DNA of 59,385 nt from Akkermansiaceae bacterium (GTDB taxonomy: Bacteria; Verrucomicrobiota; Verrucomicrobiia; Verrucomicrobiales; Akkermansiaceae): the NCBI GenBank assembly GCA_025354565.1, contig JANXMQ010000082.1, positions 1 through 59,385 of the forward strand, in the 5' to 3' direction. The first letter of the stretch is position 1, and each line of letters begins with the position of its first letter. Below the pieces are notes generated by a model, which searched no databases, was not told the DNA's origin, and saw only the letters and a list, made by a program, of their open reading frames with translations. Of this stretch, positions 32,182-41,029 are shown piece by piece. The position numbers and the translations under genes were made by a program.

Positions 32182-32928
32182 ATGGAAGCTTTGAAGTTCG
32201 AACTACCCGCCACCTTGTTTCCCGACATCGATGCCGTCGCATTGTCCGTTGCTCTCGCACCGTTGCGCGCGGGGCAGCGACTGCGCTTGCTTCACGAACA
32301 GTTAGGCGACCGCCTCGTCGCCACCACCAGCTTTGGTTTGCAGGCGGCGGTGATGCTGCATCTCATCCACGAACACGCGCCGAAGATCCCGGTGGTGTTT
32401 ATCGATACGGGTTTCCTATTTCCTGAAACCTATCAGTATGCGGATGAACTCACCGCGAAGTTCGATCTCGACCTCCGCATCTATCAGCCCACCGTTTCCG
32501 CCGCGCGGTTGCAGGCCTTGTGGGGGAATCTTTGGGAAAATGGCAAGGACGGCGCGGACCGCTACGGCCTCATCACCAAGATCGAGCCGATGAACCGTGC
32601 GCTGCGAGAAACCGGGGCCGATGTCTGGCTCAGTGGACTGCGCCGCTCGCAATCCGAAACCCGCGTTGACCGACCCTTCGTCGAGCAGCAGAAGAAGACC
32701 GTGAAAGCCTATCCGATTCTCGATTGGGCGGACGCGCAGGTGGACCTTTATTTCCACGAGCATGGATTGCCCCGCCATCCGCTGGCCGCACAAGGTTACG
32801 TCACCATGGGCGACTGGCACAGCACGCGACCGGTCGAGAACGGCGACATCAACGCCACCCGCTTTAATGGCGAGAAATTCGAATGCGGACTCCATCTCGA
32901 CTCTGGATCACCCGATTTCCAGATTTGA
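32182..32928 (+). CDS. cysH: Phosphoadenylyl-sulfate (PAPS) reductase
   Basis: This 248-residue enzyme reduces PAPS to sulfite with thioredoxin as donor. The N-type ATP-PPase fold shows ATTSFGLQAAVMLHL and FIDTGFLFPETY, then WLSGLRRSQSETR. The catalytic Cys is in the C-terminal ECGLH. The paired CC...C-x-x-C cysteines that hold the iron-sulfur cluster of APS reductases are absent (KIEPMNRAL has no Cys), so PAPS and not APS is the expected substrate. It is the last gene of cysJIH, and sulfate activation genes (cysD/N/C) are not in this window. Confidence 0.93.
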   Translation: MEALKFELPATLFPDIDAVALSVALAPLRAGQRLRLLHEQLGDRLVATTSFGLQAAVMLHLIHEHAPKIPVVFIDTGFLFPETYQYADELTAKFDLDLRIYQPTVSAARLQALWGNLWENGKDGADRYGLITKIEPMNRALRETGADVWLSGLRRSQSETRVDRPFVEQQKKTVKAYPILDWADAQVDLYFHEHGLPRHPLAAQGYVTMGDWHSTRPVENGDINATRFNGEKFECGLHLDSGSPDFQI

Positions 32929-32948
32929 GGGCTTGGGTTGGCTGCTTG

Positions 32949-33917
32949 TTAGCCCGGCCAGATGGCTTTGAGCAATGCGGCGAGGCGGTATCCAGCTTTG
33001 GCGAGTTCCAACTCCACGAGGTCGCGAGATTTCTCCGCGTAACCGTGTGGCAGGGTGATCACCCACTCGAAATGTTCATCGAGTTTTTCGTTCTTTGGGA
33101 CGAGAAAGCGGTCATGCGGAACGATGCCTTCAAAGCATTGCCGTGCGTTGCCGAGGGTGTCCGTGGCCCATTGCTCGGGCCAAGTGCTGACAGAACCGAC
33201 GCCGTCCCATTCGTGAGCAGGGGGGGAGTGGGCAATGAGAAAGCTCGCAAAATCGGTGGCTCCGGCATGATCATGGGCGAGTTTGACGGCTAATGTGTCC
33301 CAGTGTCTGTGCAAGGGAGAGCCGGTGTGACTCTTGATGTGGAAATCATTGGCCCCGCCGTCAGGTTGACCCTTGGCCCCGGTTTCCGGATTGATGAAAT
33401 GGTCGCTGGTATCGACGTAACTGCATCCGATGTGGAGCGGTTGGTGGAGATCGCCGAGGTAGTGGGCGATCAGCATGAGGGCGACCCGTTTGTTGATCTT
33501 GAGCGGATTTTCCGCGTTGTCGTTAGGGCTTTGTAAGACCCCGATGCAGATGCGCAGGGTGTGGACGATGTCGTGTGGATTGGTGCCGGTGATGCCCTCA
33601 CGATAAGCTTTTTCCTGAAACGGGATGTCGCAATAATGGAAGCTGTGGTGGTTAGGATTGTTGGTGACGAATTCCAACATCTCAGCGGTGAGGTATTTTT
33701 CGGGCAATTTGGCCCGGTCCGCCCAAGTGGCGGCGCGGTCGAGGCCATCCTTTATCAGCAGCGCGTGGACCTCTTTTTCCGCGCGGGTCCCTTCAAGGTA
33801 GTGAGCCGCGATGGTGCCAATCACTTGGTGGCCAGTATTGCCGTAGGCATGGGCTTGGACGGCAAGGGCGAGACTAATAGAAGCGAGGAGAAGAAATGTT
33901 TTGATCATCTGGGGCAA
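32949..33917 (-). CDS. Secreted S1/P1-type nuclease
   Basis: This 322-residue zinc nuclease of the S1/P1 (phospholipase C-like) fold has a signal peptide ending AHA. Zinc ligands expected for the family are visible: GNTGHQ near the mature N-terminus, TWADRAK, HHSFHYCDIP, IAHYLGDLHQPLHIG (H-x3-D and H) and PLHRHWDT. In P1-type enzymes the mature chain starts with Trp, whose amino group binds zinc; here the aligned residue is Tyr (AYGNTGH). It probably degrades single-stranded DNA or RNA outside the cytoplasm to release nucleotides. ATGs at 33917 and 33908 are both possible starts. It is convergent with cysH. Confidence 0.85.
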   Translation of the reverse strand: MPQMIKTFLLLASISLALAVQAHAYGNTGHQVIGTIAAHYLEGTRAEKEVHALLIKDGLDRAATWADRAKLPEKYLTAEMLEFVTNNPNHHSFHYCDIPFQEKAYREGITGTNPHDIVHTLRICIGVLQSPNDNAENPLKINKRVALMLIAHYLGDLHQPLHIGCSYVDTSDHFINPETGAKGQPDGGANDFHIKSHTGSPLHRHWDTLAVKLAHDHAGATDFASFLIAHSPPAHEWDGVGSVSTWPEQWATDTLGNARQCFEGIVPHDRFLVPKNEKLDEHFEWVITLPHGYAEKSRDLVELELAKAGYRLAALLKAIWPG

Positions 33918-34115
33918 GACTGGCTGATACGATCAATCTGAGGGTGAAATTGGGGAGAATTTTCGTTTTCCCAATTTGCCATAACCCGGGGAATCTGCGA
34001 CGAGAGAGGCGGACTGTCAAATCGGGATGCGGCTGGATGAAGGCGCTCTCCGGCATCTCAGAAAAATCGCATTTCAAAAATCCCGCGTAAAATTTCCATT
34101 TACGGCTTGCCAGCC

Positions 34116-34149
34116 CCCCGCGGTCTGCTAAATCACCCGCCCCGCGGGG
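34116..34149 (+). promoter_or_regulatory. GC-rich leader hairpin upstream of rpsM
   Basis: Arms CCCCGCGG and CCGCGGGG, with an 18-base loop, lie 53 bases before the rpsM start. Ribosomal operons that contain rpsD are often self-regulated by S4 on the leader, so this hairpin is a candidate. I cannot show an S4 site. Confidence 0.35.
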
Positions 34150-34201
34150 TTGCCAGAGTCGTTTGGCGGCCCTTCTGTTTTCACGCGAAATCACGCATAT
34201 C

Positions 34202-34570
34202 ATGGCACGTATCCTCGGCATTGAAATTCCTAATGAGAAGCGCATCGAAGCTTCTCTGCCCTACATGTTTGGCATCGGTCGCCCTACGGCGGCCAAGATT
34301 CTTGAGCACGCAGGGATCGACCCTAACATCCGCACCGGCCAGCTCAGTGAGGATCAGCTTGTCCGCATTTCGCAGGTGATCCAGTCGGAATCCATCATGG
34401 TCGAGGGCGATCTCCGCCGTGAGCGCCAGTCGCAACTCAAGCGTCTCACGTCCATCAATTGCTATCGTGGCATCCGTCACAAGCGGGGCTTGCCCGTCCG
34501 TGGCCAGCGCACCCGCACCAACGCCCGTACTCGTAAGGGCAAGAAGAAGACGGTCGGCGTTAAGAAATAA
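34202..34570 (+). CDS. rpsM: Small-subunit ribosomal protein uS13
   Basis: This 122-residue protein of the 30S head contacts the P-site tRNA and 50S bridge B1. It starts [11 protein letters not shown] and has the helix-two-turn-helix [14 protein letters not shown], then [11 protein letters not shown] and the conserved basic C-terminal [19 protein letters not shown]. The ATG at 34202 is chosen; the longer frame to 34163 is upstream of homology. It is the first gene of a three-gene ribosomal block with rpsK (12 bases later) and rpsD. Confidence 0.96.
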   Translation: MARILGIEIPNEKRIEASLPYMFGIGRPTAAKILEHAGIDPNIRTGQLSEDQLVRISQVIQSESIMVEGDLRRERQSQLKRLTSINCYRGIRHKRGLPVRGQRTRTNARTRKGKKKTVGVKK

Positions 34571-34582
34571 TTTTCCGTAATC

Positions 34583-35134
34583 ATGTCTGAAGAAACCAAC
34601 CAAGATGCTGCCGTAGAGTCGGCAGTTGAGCCAATAGCAGCTCCAGCACCCGCCACCCCATCCGCTCCAGCACCTGAAGCGGCCGCCTTTGAAGGCGCGC
34701 CGAAAAAGGAAGCCAAGCGCGACATCTTCGCCGAAATCGGCGGCGGTGAAGAGGAAATCAAGATTCACAAGGCCAAAGGCTCGAAGAATATCACCCGCGG
34801 CATCGTCCATGTGACCGCGACATTCAACAACACCCTCGTTAGCGTGACGGATCCCAGCGGCAATGCCATTGGTTGGTCAAGCGCCGGTAAGATGGGCTTC
34901 AAGGGTTCCCGCAAGAGCACGGCTTACGCCGCTCAGGTGGTTTCGCAAGACGCCTGCCGTCAAGCGATGGGCCACGGCCTCAAGGAGGTTGATGTCCGCG
35001 TCAAGGGACCAGGTTCCGGTCGTGAATCTGCCGTGCGCGCCGTCCAAGGTCTCGGTCTTGAAATCCTCTCGATCCGCGACGTGACTCCGATCCCTCACAA
35101 CGGTTGCCGTCCGAAGAAGGCCCGCCGCGTTTAA
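34583..35134 (+). CDS. rpsK: Small-subunit ribosomal protein uS11 with N-terminal extension
   Basis: This is a 183-residue protein, whereas uS11 is usually about 129. The conserved part starts near residue 60 ([17 protein letters not shown]) and runs through [20 protein letters not shown] to [10 protein letters not shown], all standard for this platform protein that contacts S7, S18 and the Shine-Dalgarno helix. The first 55 residues are low-complexity, rich in Ala, Glu and Pro, and acidic, which is unusual for a ribosomal protein. No internal ATG sits at the normal start, so the extension is likely translated. Confidence 0.95.
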   Translation: MSEETNQDAAVESAVEPIAAPAPATPSAPAPEAAAFEGAPKKEAKRDIFAEIGGGEEEIKIHKAKGSKNITRGIVHVTATFNNTLVSVTDPSGNAIGWSSAGKMGFKGSRKSTAYAAQVVSQDACRQAMGHGLKEVDVRVKGPGSGRESAVRAVQGLGLEILSIRDVTPIPHNGCRPKKARRV

Positions 35135-35159
35135 TCTAACTTTTTCCAGAAAATTTACT

Positions 35160-35771
35160 ATGGCTCGTTATACAGGTCCACGCGCAAAGATCAGCCGCCG
35201 TTTTGGTGTCTCCCTCTTTGGCCCATCAAAGGCATTTGAACGCCGCAATTTTCCACCCGGTCAGCACGGTGTCCGTGCCGGTCGCAAGAAGAAGAGCGAA
35301 TACTCGGTCGCCCTTGGCGAAAAGCAGAAGCTTCGTTTCCAATACGGCGTGCTCGAAAAGCAGTTCCGCGGTTACTACGAAGAAGCCGCCCGTCGCCGTG
35401 GGGTGACCGGTGTGATCTTGCTTCAGTTGCTAGAATGCCGTCTCGACAACGTGGTTTACCGCGCTGGCTTCGGCAACAGCCGCCAAGCGGCCCGCCAATC
35501 CGTCAACCACGGCCACATTCTGGTGAATGGCCGCACCGTTGACATCGCAAGCTTCCAAGTGAAGCCGGGCGATGTGATCAAAGTCGGTGGCAAGCCTTCT
35601 TCCCAACAACTCATCAGCCGCATGACCGATCTCACGCAGGCAATGCCGATCAAGGATTGGCTCAGTGTGGACAAGGACAAACTGGAAGCCACCGTTTCCC
35701 GCATCCCGGACCGCGCCGACATCGACCCGCTCGTCAACGAGCAGCTCATCGTCGAGCTTTACTCCCGCTAA
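35160..35771 (+). CDS. rpsD: Small-subunit ribosomal protein uS4, zinc-free type
   Basis: This 203-residue 16S primary binding protein nucleates 30S body assembly. It opens MARYTGPRAKISRRFG and carries the S4 RNA-binding domain in the middle (CRLDNVVYRAGFGNSRQAARQ and HGHILVNGRTVD). The N-terminal zinc-finger cysteines of C-plus S4 are absent. In many bacteria rpoA and rplQ follow rpsD; here a strong terminator follows directly and the next gene is on the other strand. Confidence 0.96.
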   Translation: MARYTGPRAKISRRFGVSLFGPSKAFERRNFPPGQHGVRAGRKKKSEYSVALGEKQKLRFQYGVLEKQFRGYYEEAARRRGVTGVILLQLLECRLDNVVYRAGFGNSRQAARQSVNHGHILVNGRTVDIASFQVKPGDVIKVGGKPSSQQLISRMTDLTQAMPIKDWLSVDKDKLEATVSRIPDRADIDPLVNEQLIVELYSR

Positions 35772-35798
35772 TTCCGGTTCACTCTAGACGAAGTTTTC

Positions 35799-35831
35799 AA
35801 AAACGCCCGGATGCAAGTCCGGGCGTTTTTT
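35799..35831 (+). terminator. Intrinsic terminator of the rpsM-rpsK-rpsD operon
   Basis: A perfect 10-base stem (AACGCCCGGA and TCCGGGCGTT) with a 6-base loop is followed by a run of T. An A-run on the other side could serve the convergent peptidase gene as well. Confidence 0.9.
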
Positions 35832-35866
35832 CGTCAGGAACCGATCCGAGTATCTGATAGGAACAT

Positions 35867-37927
35867 TCACCAGACTTTCACCCGCGACTCCGGCGCGCGC
35901 CACATCGGTGAGCCAGGTTTGATGCTGAAGGCTTCTTGGAACTCGGGGATATTCGAGAGCGGGGCGTTGACGCGCCATTTGGGTGGCGCATGCACATCGC
36001 TGAGGAGCTTGGTGCGCAGGCTTTCCGCACGGTCCTGATAGGTCCAAGCGAAGGCGTAGCTGAGGAAAAAGCGCTGGATGGGGGTGAACCCGGCAATCGC
36101 TTTCCCGTTGCGAAACTGCTCAGTCTTCTTGAACGCGTCGAGCGCGAGGAGCACGCCGCCATAGTCCGCTAGATTTTCACCAAGACTGGCCTCGCCGTTG
36201 ATGCGCAATCCGGGCAGTGGCTGGAAAGCGTTGAATTGCTTGACCATCACCGCCGCCCGTTTCTGAAAGCGCGCCGCGTCCTCAGCCGTCCACCAATCCT
36301 TGAGGTTGCCTTGGGCATCGAACATCCGGCCCTCGTCGTCGAAGCCGTGAGTGATTTCGTGACCGATGGTCGAGGCAGCGGCGTAACCAAAGACCACCGC
36401 GTCGTCCAGATCCTCATCGCGCATTCCGGGCACGGTGAAAATGGCGGCGGGCAATACGATCTCGTTGTTGGAGGGCTGATAGTAGGCGTTATAAGTCTGC
36501 GGCGTCATCTCCCACTCGCTCCGGTCCACCGGTTTGCCGAATTTCCCGATCATGTCGGCGAACTTCCAGCGGGCCGCGTGCATCATATTCTCGCCATACG
36601 AATCCCTGCCCACAACCAATGCCGAATAGTCCTTCCATCGGTCCGGATAGCCCACCTTCACCGTGAGCTTGTCGAGCTTCTCGCGTGCCTTCGCCTTGGT
36701 CGCGTCGCTCATCCAATCCAGCCGGTCGATGCGCTCGCGGTAGGAAACTCGAATCACTTCCACCAGATTCGCATAGCGCTGTTTCACCCGTTCCGGGAAA
36801 TACTCCTGCACGAAAATTTTCCCCATCACCATGCCCATCGCGGCCTCCTGCGAATCCAGCACCCGCTTCCAGCGGGGCCGTTGTTCCTTCTGCCCGGACA
36901 GCACTTTCCCATTAAATGCGAAGTCCTCGTCCGCCCATGCCTTGCCCAGAAATCCCGCGTAGGCGGATACCAATTGCAGCCGCAGGTAGTCCTTCAGCAC
37001 CGGCACCGGCGTTTTCGTTAGCAGCCGATTGAGCGCCGTGAAAAACTCCGGCTGGCCCACGATCACCACCTCGGGCCGCAACGACATTGCGGCGAGCCTG
37101 CTGTTCCAATCAATCAGCGGCGTGTGGCTGCCGGTTAAATTCGCCGGCGTCATCTTGTGATAGTTCTTCTCCGGGTCGCGCAGATCCTCCAGTTTCCGCG
37201 ATGCCTTGGCCAGCGCGGTCTCGAACTCCATCACCGTCTCCGCCGCCTTGCCAGCCGCTTTGCTAGAGCGCCCTAGCAGTTTCAGCAACCGCGTCAAGTG
37301 GGCCACATACTCTCGGCGGATCTTCGCCGTTCCTTTCTCCGGGTTGAAATAGAAATCCCGCTCAGGCAATCCCAGCCCGCCTTGCCCGATGTGGACCGAC
37401 ATCAGATCGCTCTGCTTCTCATCCTGCGCCACCGACACGCCGCAAAAAGCCTCCACTCCTATCGGGCCTAGCGCGAACGTCACATCCAGCACATCCCCTG
37501 TCGTTTGGATGGCATCGATCCGCACCAGCTCCTTCCCTAACGGCCCCAAGCCCACCGCATCGGCCTTCGCCTCATCCATCGCCGTCGTCCAGAAATCACC
37601 CATCATCCGCAGGTCGCCGCCCGCAGGGGCATCCGCCTTCGCCGCCTCCTCGCTGATCTTGCGGAGCTTCCCATACAGTTCGTCCCCCACCAGATTGCCC
37701 ATGCCCCAGCCCGCTTCCGATGCCGGAATCGGATGCCGCGCCAGCCAACCGCCATCCGCGTAAGTGAAAAAATCCTTCGCCGGGTCCACGGTGCGATCCT
37801 GATTGGCCGCGAGCATATCCTCACGCTCGGCGGTCTGCGCCGGTGCCGTCGCCCCCACGCACCAACAGCCAACAAGCAAACGGACAGCCCTCGACGGCGA
37901 AAAGGGAAAGACAGCTTTTAAATTCAT
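35867..37927 (-). CDS. M13-family zinc metallopeptidase (neprilysin/PepO-like)
   Basis: This 686-residue extracytoplasmic peptidase begins at the ATG at 37927 with a leader (VRLLVGCWCVGATAPAQ) that could be lipidated at a Cys. The peptidase_M13_N domain covers about 45-420. The catalytic domain has the zinc motif TIGHEITHGFDDEGR, with HExxH, and GENLADYGGVLLALDAF, which supplies the third ligand Glu and the conserved Asp. The family's NAYY motif is present as NAYYQPSNNEIVLPA. It most likely degrades peptides in the periplasm. The long upstream frame to 38020 is rejected because it has no leader. Confidence 0.9.
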   Translation of the reverse strand: MNLKAVFPFSPSRAVRLLVGCWCVGATAPAQTAEREDMLAANQDRTVDPAKDFFTYADGGWLARHPIPASEAGWGMGNLVGDELYGKLRKISEEAAKADAPAGGDLRMMGDFWTTAMDEAKADAVGLGPLGKELVRIDAIQTTGDVLDVTFALGPIGVEAFCGVSVAQDEKQSDLMSVHIGQGGLGLPERDFYFNPEKGTAKIRREYVAHLTRLLKLLGRSSKAAGKAAETVMEFETALAKASRKLEDLRDPEKNYHKMTPANLTGSHTPLIDWNSRLAAMSLRPEVVIVGQPEFFTALNRLLTKTPVPVLKDYLRLQLVSAYAGFLGKAWADEDFAFNGKVLSGQKEQRPRWKRVLDSQEAAMGMVMGKIFVQEYFPERVKQRYANLVEVIRVSYRERIDRLDWMSDATKAKAREKLDKLTVKVGYPDRWKDYSALVVGRDSYGENMMHAARWKFADMIGKFGKPVDRSEWEMTPQTYNAYYQPSNNEIVLPAAIFTVPGMRDEDLDDAVVFGYAAASTIGHEITHGFDDEGRMFDAQGNLKDWWTAEDAARFQKRAAVMVKQFNAFQPLPGLRINGEASLGENLADYGGVLLALDAFKKTEQFRNGKAIAGFTPIQRFFLSYAFAWTYQDRAESLRTKLLSDVHAPPKWRVNAPLSNIPEFQEAFSIKPGSPMWRAPESRVKVW

Positions 37928-38278
37928 CGCTGCGACAGGCATAGTTTCTGCCGCAGTGCTAGGCAAGGGATCAACGCAACCGCGTTCACAAATCTTGAAA
38001 TTGCGGCTTTGTTTTTTCAATTTCCTGCTGCGAAGCCAGCAAACGCCCGGACATCATGAAAGTCCTTTCCCCTTGTCATGCTACTTTAGCCGCTTCCACG
38101 TCAGTTCGTATGCCAAAGCCTGCGAACGTGATCGAATCTCAGGAGACCAAAACCGAACTGCATGTGAAGAGCATACCGGTGAATTGGGCGGGTTATCTCG
38201 GTGCGTATGACCGTGGGCTTGGTGTATTCTTTCCGGGAACCACCCACTTAACCTGTTACCATTTATAGGGTGATGGGT
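37928..38278. other. Intergenic region between the PVC-type dehydrogenase and the M13 peptidase genes
   Basis: These 351 bases probably hold the peptidase promoter. One short plus-strand frame (ATG at 38110, 52 residues) has no recognisable motif and I do not annotate it as a gene. No hairpin stands out. Confidence 0.35.
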
Positions 38279-40894
38279 TTAGTGAACGGCGGGTTTGGCG
38301 GCATAGAGTTGTAGCTCGCACACGGACCACGGCTTGTCCTTTTGCGCGCCGACAACCGTGAGTTTGACGAACTTTGCTTGAACCGAAGTGAAATAGACCT
38401 CGCTGGCGCCGGCCAGGCCGTTGGCATCGGCGGCTTTGGTCCACTTCACCCCGTCCATGGAAACCTCCACCCTGAAGGATTTCGGGTTATCAGTCGCCGC
38501 CTTAGACTGGTCGAGTCGCACCCCGCTGATGGCGCTCACGGTGGGGAGTTCGACCTGAAGCCATTGGCCGGTCTTCTGATTGACTTTGGTGCTCCAGAGC
38601 GTCTTCGACTGGTTATCGATGGCGAGCGCCGCCTTATCCGCTGCCTCACTTGCCGTTGCTTTCCAGGCACCGGAATTCAGCGGTTGCGGAAGCGTAGCGT
38701 GCAAGCTCTCGGCGGTCCATGGCTCCTTGCGGTCTTTGGTTTCCTCCCGGATGCGCTTCACGTCCGCCGCTTTGAGCACCGCTCCGTGATTGCCGAAACT
38801 GTTCCGGACATACGAACCGACAGCCGCGATCCATTCGTCGTTATTCGAGTTCATGGAAACCATCTGCGCGTCGTAGGTCTTGCCACCGATGGGGCCGGTG
38901 ATGCCGTTCAGCAGGATGTAGGCGATGGCATCGCGGTGGGAAGCGATGTCAAGTGAACCGGCGAGCGCGGGGGCGATGGTGGTGCCCGGACGCAGCCCAT
39001 CCATCTGCATGCCTTTGCCATCGAAACCATGGCAGGCAAAGCAGACCTCTTGATAGATGGTGTGGCCTTTTTCCAGTAGATCATTTTCTTCGGAACTGAA
39101 CTCCTTGCCGCCCACCTTGTCAGCACCGGTCAGTAGGAATGTGCCCAAGGTTTTCACCCCCGCAGAAGCGGCGAATAGCATGGTTTGTTGAGAAAACTTC
39201 GAGTAGTCCGGCCATAGTTTGGCATTCGTCGAGCTGAGTAATTTCCCGGTCATCAAAGTTTGCAACACCACGCCGGGGTCCTTGTCTTTGCCCATCGCCT
39301 GCATGTCCGTGATGAATGAGGTGTCGCCCTTGAGAATGAGGCGTTCCGCAAGGCGGATACCTTGGGTGCGGACTTGCGGGTCGGTATCAGTTAGGGACCT
39401 GCGGACGAGTCCGGCATCGAGCGCGTCCAGGCCTTCAAGCGTCCACAACGCGTGGATGCGGGCGAGTGGGCTTTTGCTTTCCTTCGCGAGCTTCGCCACC
39501 ACGGGGACGACGGATTTGTCGCCTTTCAATACCAGTAGCTTCTGCGCGGTGTCGCGCCACCAACCGTTGGGATGCTCCAGATGCGTTACCAGTTGCGTGG
39601 TGGATTCCGCGAGCATTTTTGGCTGGGGTCCGGGGGGGAAATCCTTGTGCCGCAGGCGCCAGATGCGACCATGGCCCACCACTTTATCCATCCCGTATTG
39701 CAGGATCACCTGCCGCAAATAGGAACCCGGTTTCGTCCAGTTGCCCTCCTGAATGATACCCCGATACATATCGACCAGATAGATGCAGCCATCGGGACCG
39801 TTCGCCATGTTCACAATGCGGAAGTTCGGGTCCGTCGAGCGGATGAACTCGCTCTGACCGTATGGATTCGTGAGTGTCGTGACGCCGTCCTTCATTTCCA
39901 CATGCGCGAGCCGCACGAGGCGACCGACCGGCTCGGAGATTAACACATCACCGCGCACCTCTTGCGGCAGGCGATCCACGCGGATCACTTCTTGGCCGCA
40001 TGAGGCGCTGAAGTGGTTGAGCGTCTTGTCCGTTGGCCGCACCCGTCCCGGCCCGCTTTGAAAATCCGCCAGTCCCACCAGCGGCCAGACCGCCATGAAG
40101 TCCGGTGTGAACTGGTTGGGCGCGTCATAGCCACCGTAGAGGATCGGCGTTTGGAAATGGAACAAGCCTTTTTCCCCACCTGCATTGCTCAACCAAATCT
40201 TGCCGTAATCATCCTGCGCAAGGCCCCACTGACCGCCGCCACCGGGACATTTTTCGGAAATCATCGGGCCGCCATGGTTCCAGCGCAGGCGAAAGGCCGC
40301 GGTGCTTTGATAGATCCAGTTGTCCAAGGCCCAGATCAGACCGCTTTGCTGGTGCTCCAGATTTCCGCCGCGCGGCCCACCGGCGAATACTACCTCTTTC
40401 TTGTCCGCCACCCCGTCGCGATCGGTGTCCTGATAGCAAACGATGTCCGTGGTGTCGGTCTCATTGATCAGAACCCGGTCGTCCAATGGCAGCACCTCAC
40501 GCGGCAACATCAGCTTGTCAGCGAAGATCGTGTGCTTGTCGAAATGGCCGTCGCCTTGCGTGCTTTCATGACGGGAAACCACGCCGACCGCTTGATGCTC
40601 ACCGGTGGCATCGATGTCCTGCATGTAGTTCCGCATTTCTGCCACATACATCCGGCCATTGCCGTCGAAGGTCAGGTTGACTGGCTCGCGGATGCCATCA
40701 CGTTCGCTGAGCACGAGTTCCAGCGAATATCCCGGCGGCAGTTGAATCGTCTTCAACTCCGCTTCCGGTGAGAGCGTGGGGACCGGCGGCTGCGGGGTGA
40801 AATCCGGCACATACACGGGTGCGTCGGCAGCGAGGGACTTGGTAAAACAAGCGAGGGCGAGTAAGGCGAAATGGGGTTTTGAAAGTATAGTCAT
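38279..40894 (-). CDS. PVC-type membrane-bound dehydrogenase with cytochrome c and discoidin-like domains
   Basis: This 871-residue secreted protein has a signal peptide to about residue 22. A beta-propeller dehydrogenase domain follows (GYSLELVLSERDGIREPVNL; MYVAEMRNY; MANGPDGCIYLVDMYRG), about 45-400. Alpha-helical HEAT-like repeats lie at about 425-590. The cytochrome c segment has the heme motif CFACHG (about 634-639) in EVCFACHGFDGKGM. The C-terminal F5/8 type C-like domain is at about 735-865 (SGVRLDQSKAATDNPKSF). This architecture is characteristic of Planctomycetes and Verrucomicrobia and is thought to oxidise sugars or bind polysaccharides at the envelope. The substrate is unknown and the gene stands alone. 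Confidence 0.88.
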   Translation of the reverse strand: MTILSKPHFALLALACFTKSLAADAPVYVPDFTPQPPVPTLSPEAELKTIQLPPGYSLELVLSERDGIREPVNLTFDGNGRMYVAEMRNYMQDIDATGEHQAVGVVSRHESTQGDGHFDKHTIFADKLMLPREVLPLDDRVLINETDTTDIVCYQDTDRDGVADKKEVVFAGGPRGGNLEHQQSGLIWALDNWIYQSTAAFRLRWNHGGPMISEKCPGGGGQWGLAQDDYGKIWLSNAGGEKGLFHFQTPILYGGYDAPNQFTPDFMAVWPLVGLADFQSGPGRVRPTDKTLNHFSASCGQEVIRVDRLPQEVRGDVLISEPVGRLVRLAHVEMKDGVTTLTNPYGQSEFIRSTDPNFRIVNMANGPDGCIYLVDMYRGIIQEGNWTKPGSYLRQVILQYGMDKVVGHGRIWRLRHKDFPPGPQPKMLAESTTQLVTHLEHPNGWWRDTAQKLLVLKGDKSVVPVVAKLAKESKSPLARIHALWTLEGLDALDAGLVRRSLTDTDPQVRTQGIRLAERLILKGDTSFITDMQAMGKDKDPGVVLQTLMTGKLLSSTNAKLWPDYSKFSQQTMLFAASAGVKTLGTFLLTGADKVGGKEFSSEENDLLEKGHTIYQEVCFACHGFDGKGMQMDGLRPGTTIAPALAGSLDIASHRDAIAYILLNGITGPIGGKTYDAQMVSMNSNNDEWIAAVGSYVRNSFGNHGAVLKAADVKRIREETKDRKEPWTAESLHATLPQPLNSGAWKATASEAADKAALAIDNQSKTLWSTKVNQKTGQWLQVELPTVSAISGVRLDQSKAATDNPKSFRVEVSMDGVKWTKAADANGLAGASEVYFTSVQAKFVKLTVVGAQKDKPWSVCELQLYAAKPAVH

Positions 40895-41029
40895 GAAGTG
40901 AACCGTTGGCTAGTGCGGTGCAACTCCTACGGCGGCAAGCCCGCATCCTTTTCGCTGTTATCTTGGAAATGGTGCCAATCGCTCAAGGATTGACCTTTGA
41001 CTGCTTGGCGTTGTTCATTCGCGCACGCA

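Noticed and set aside
38110-38268. Small plus-strand gene of 52 residues
   Set aside because: No ribosome-binding site, family motif or hydrophobic segment supports it; it lies in a spacer and chance frames of this length are common.
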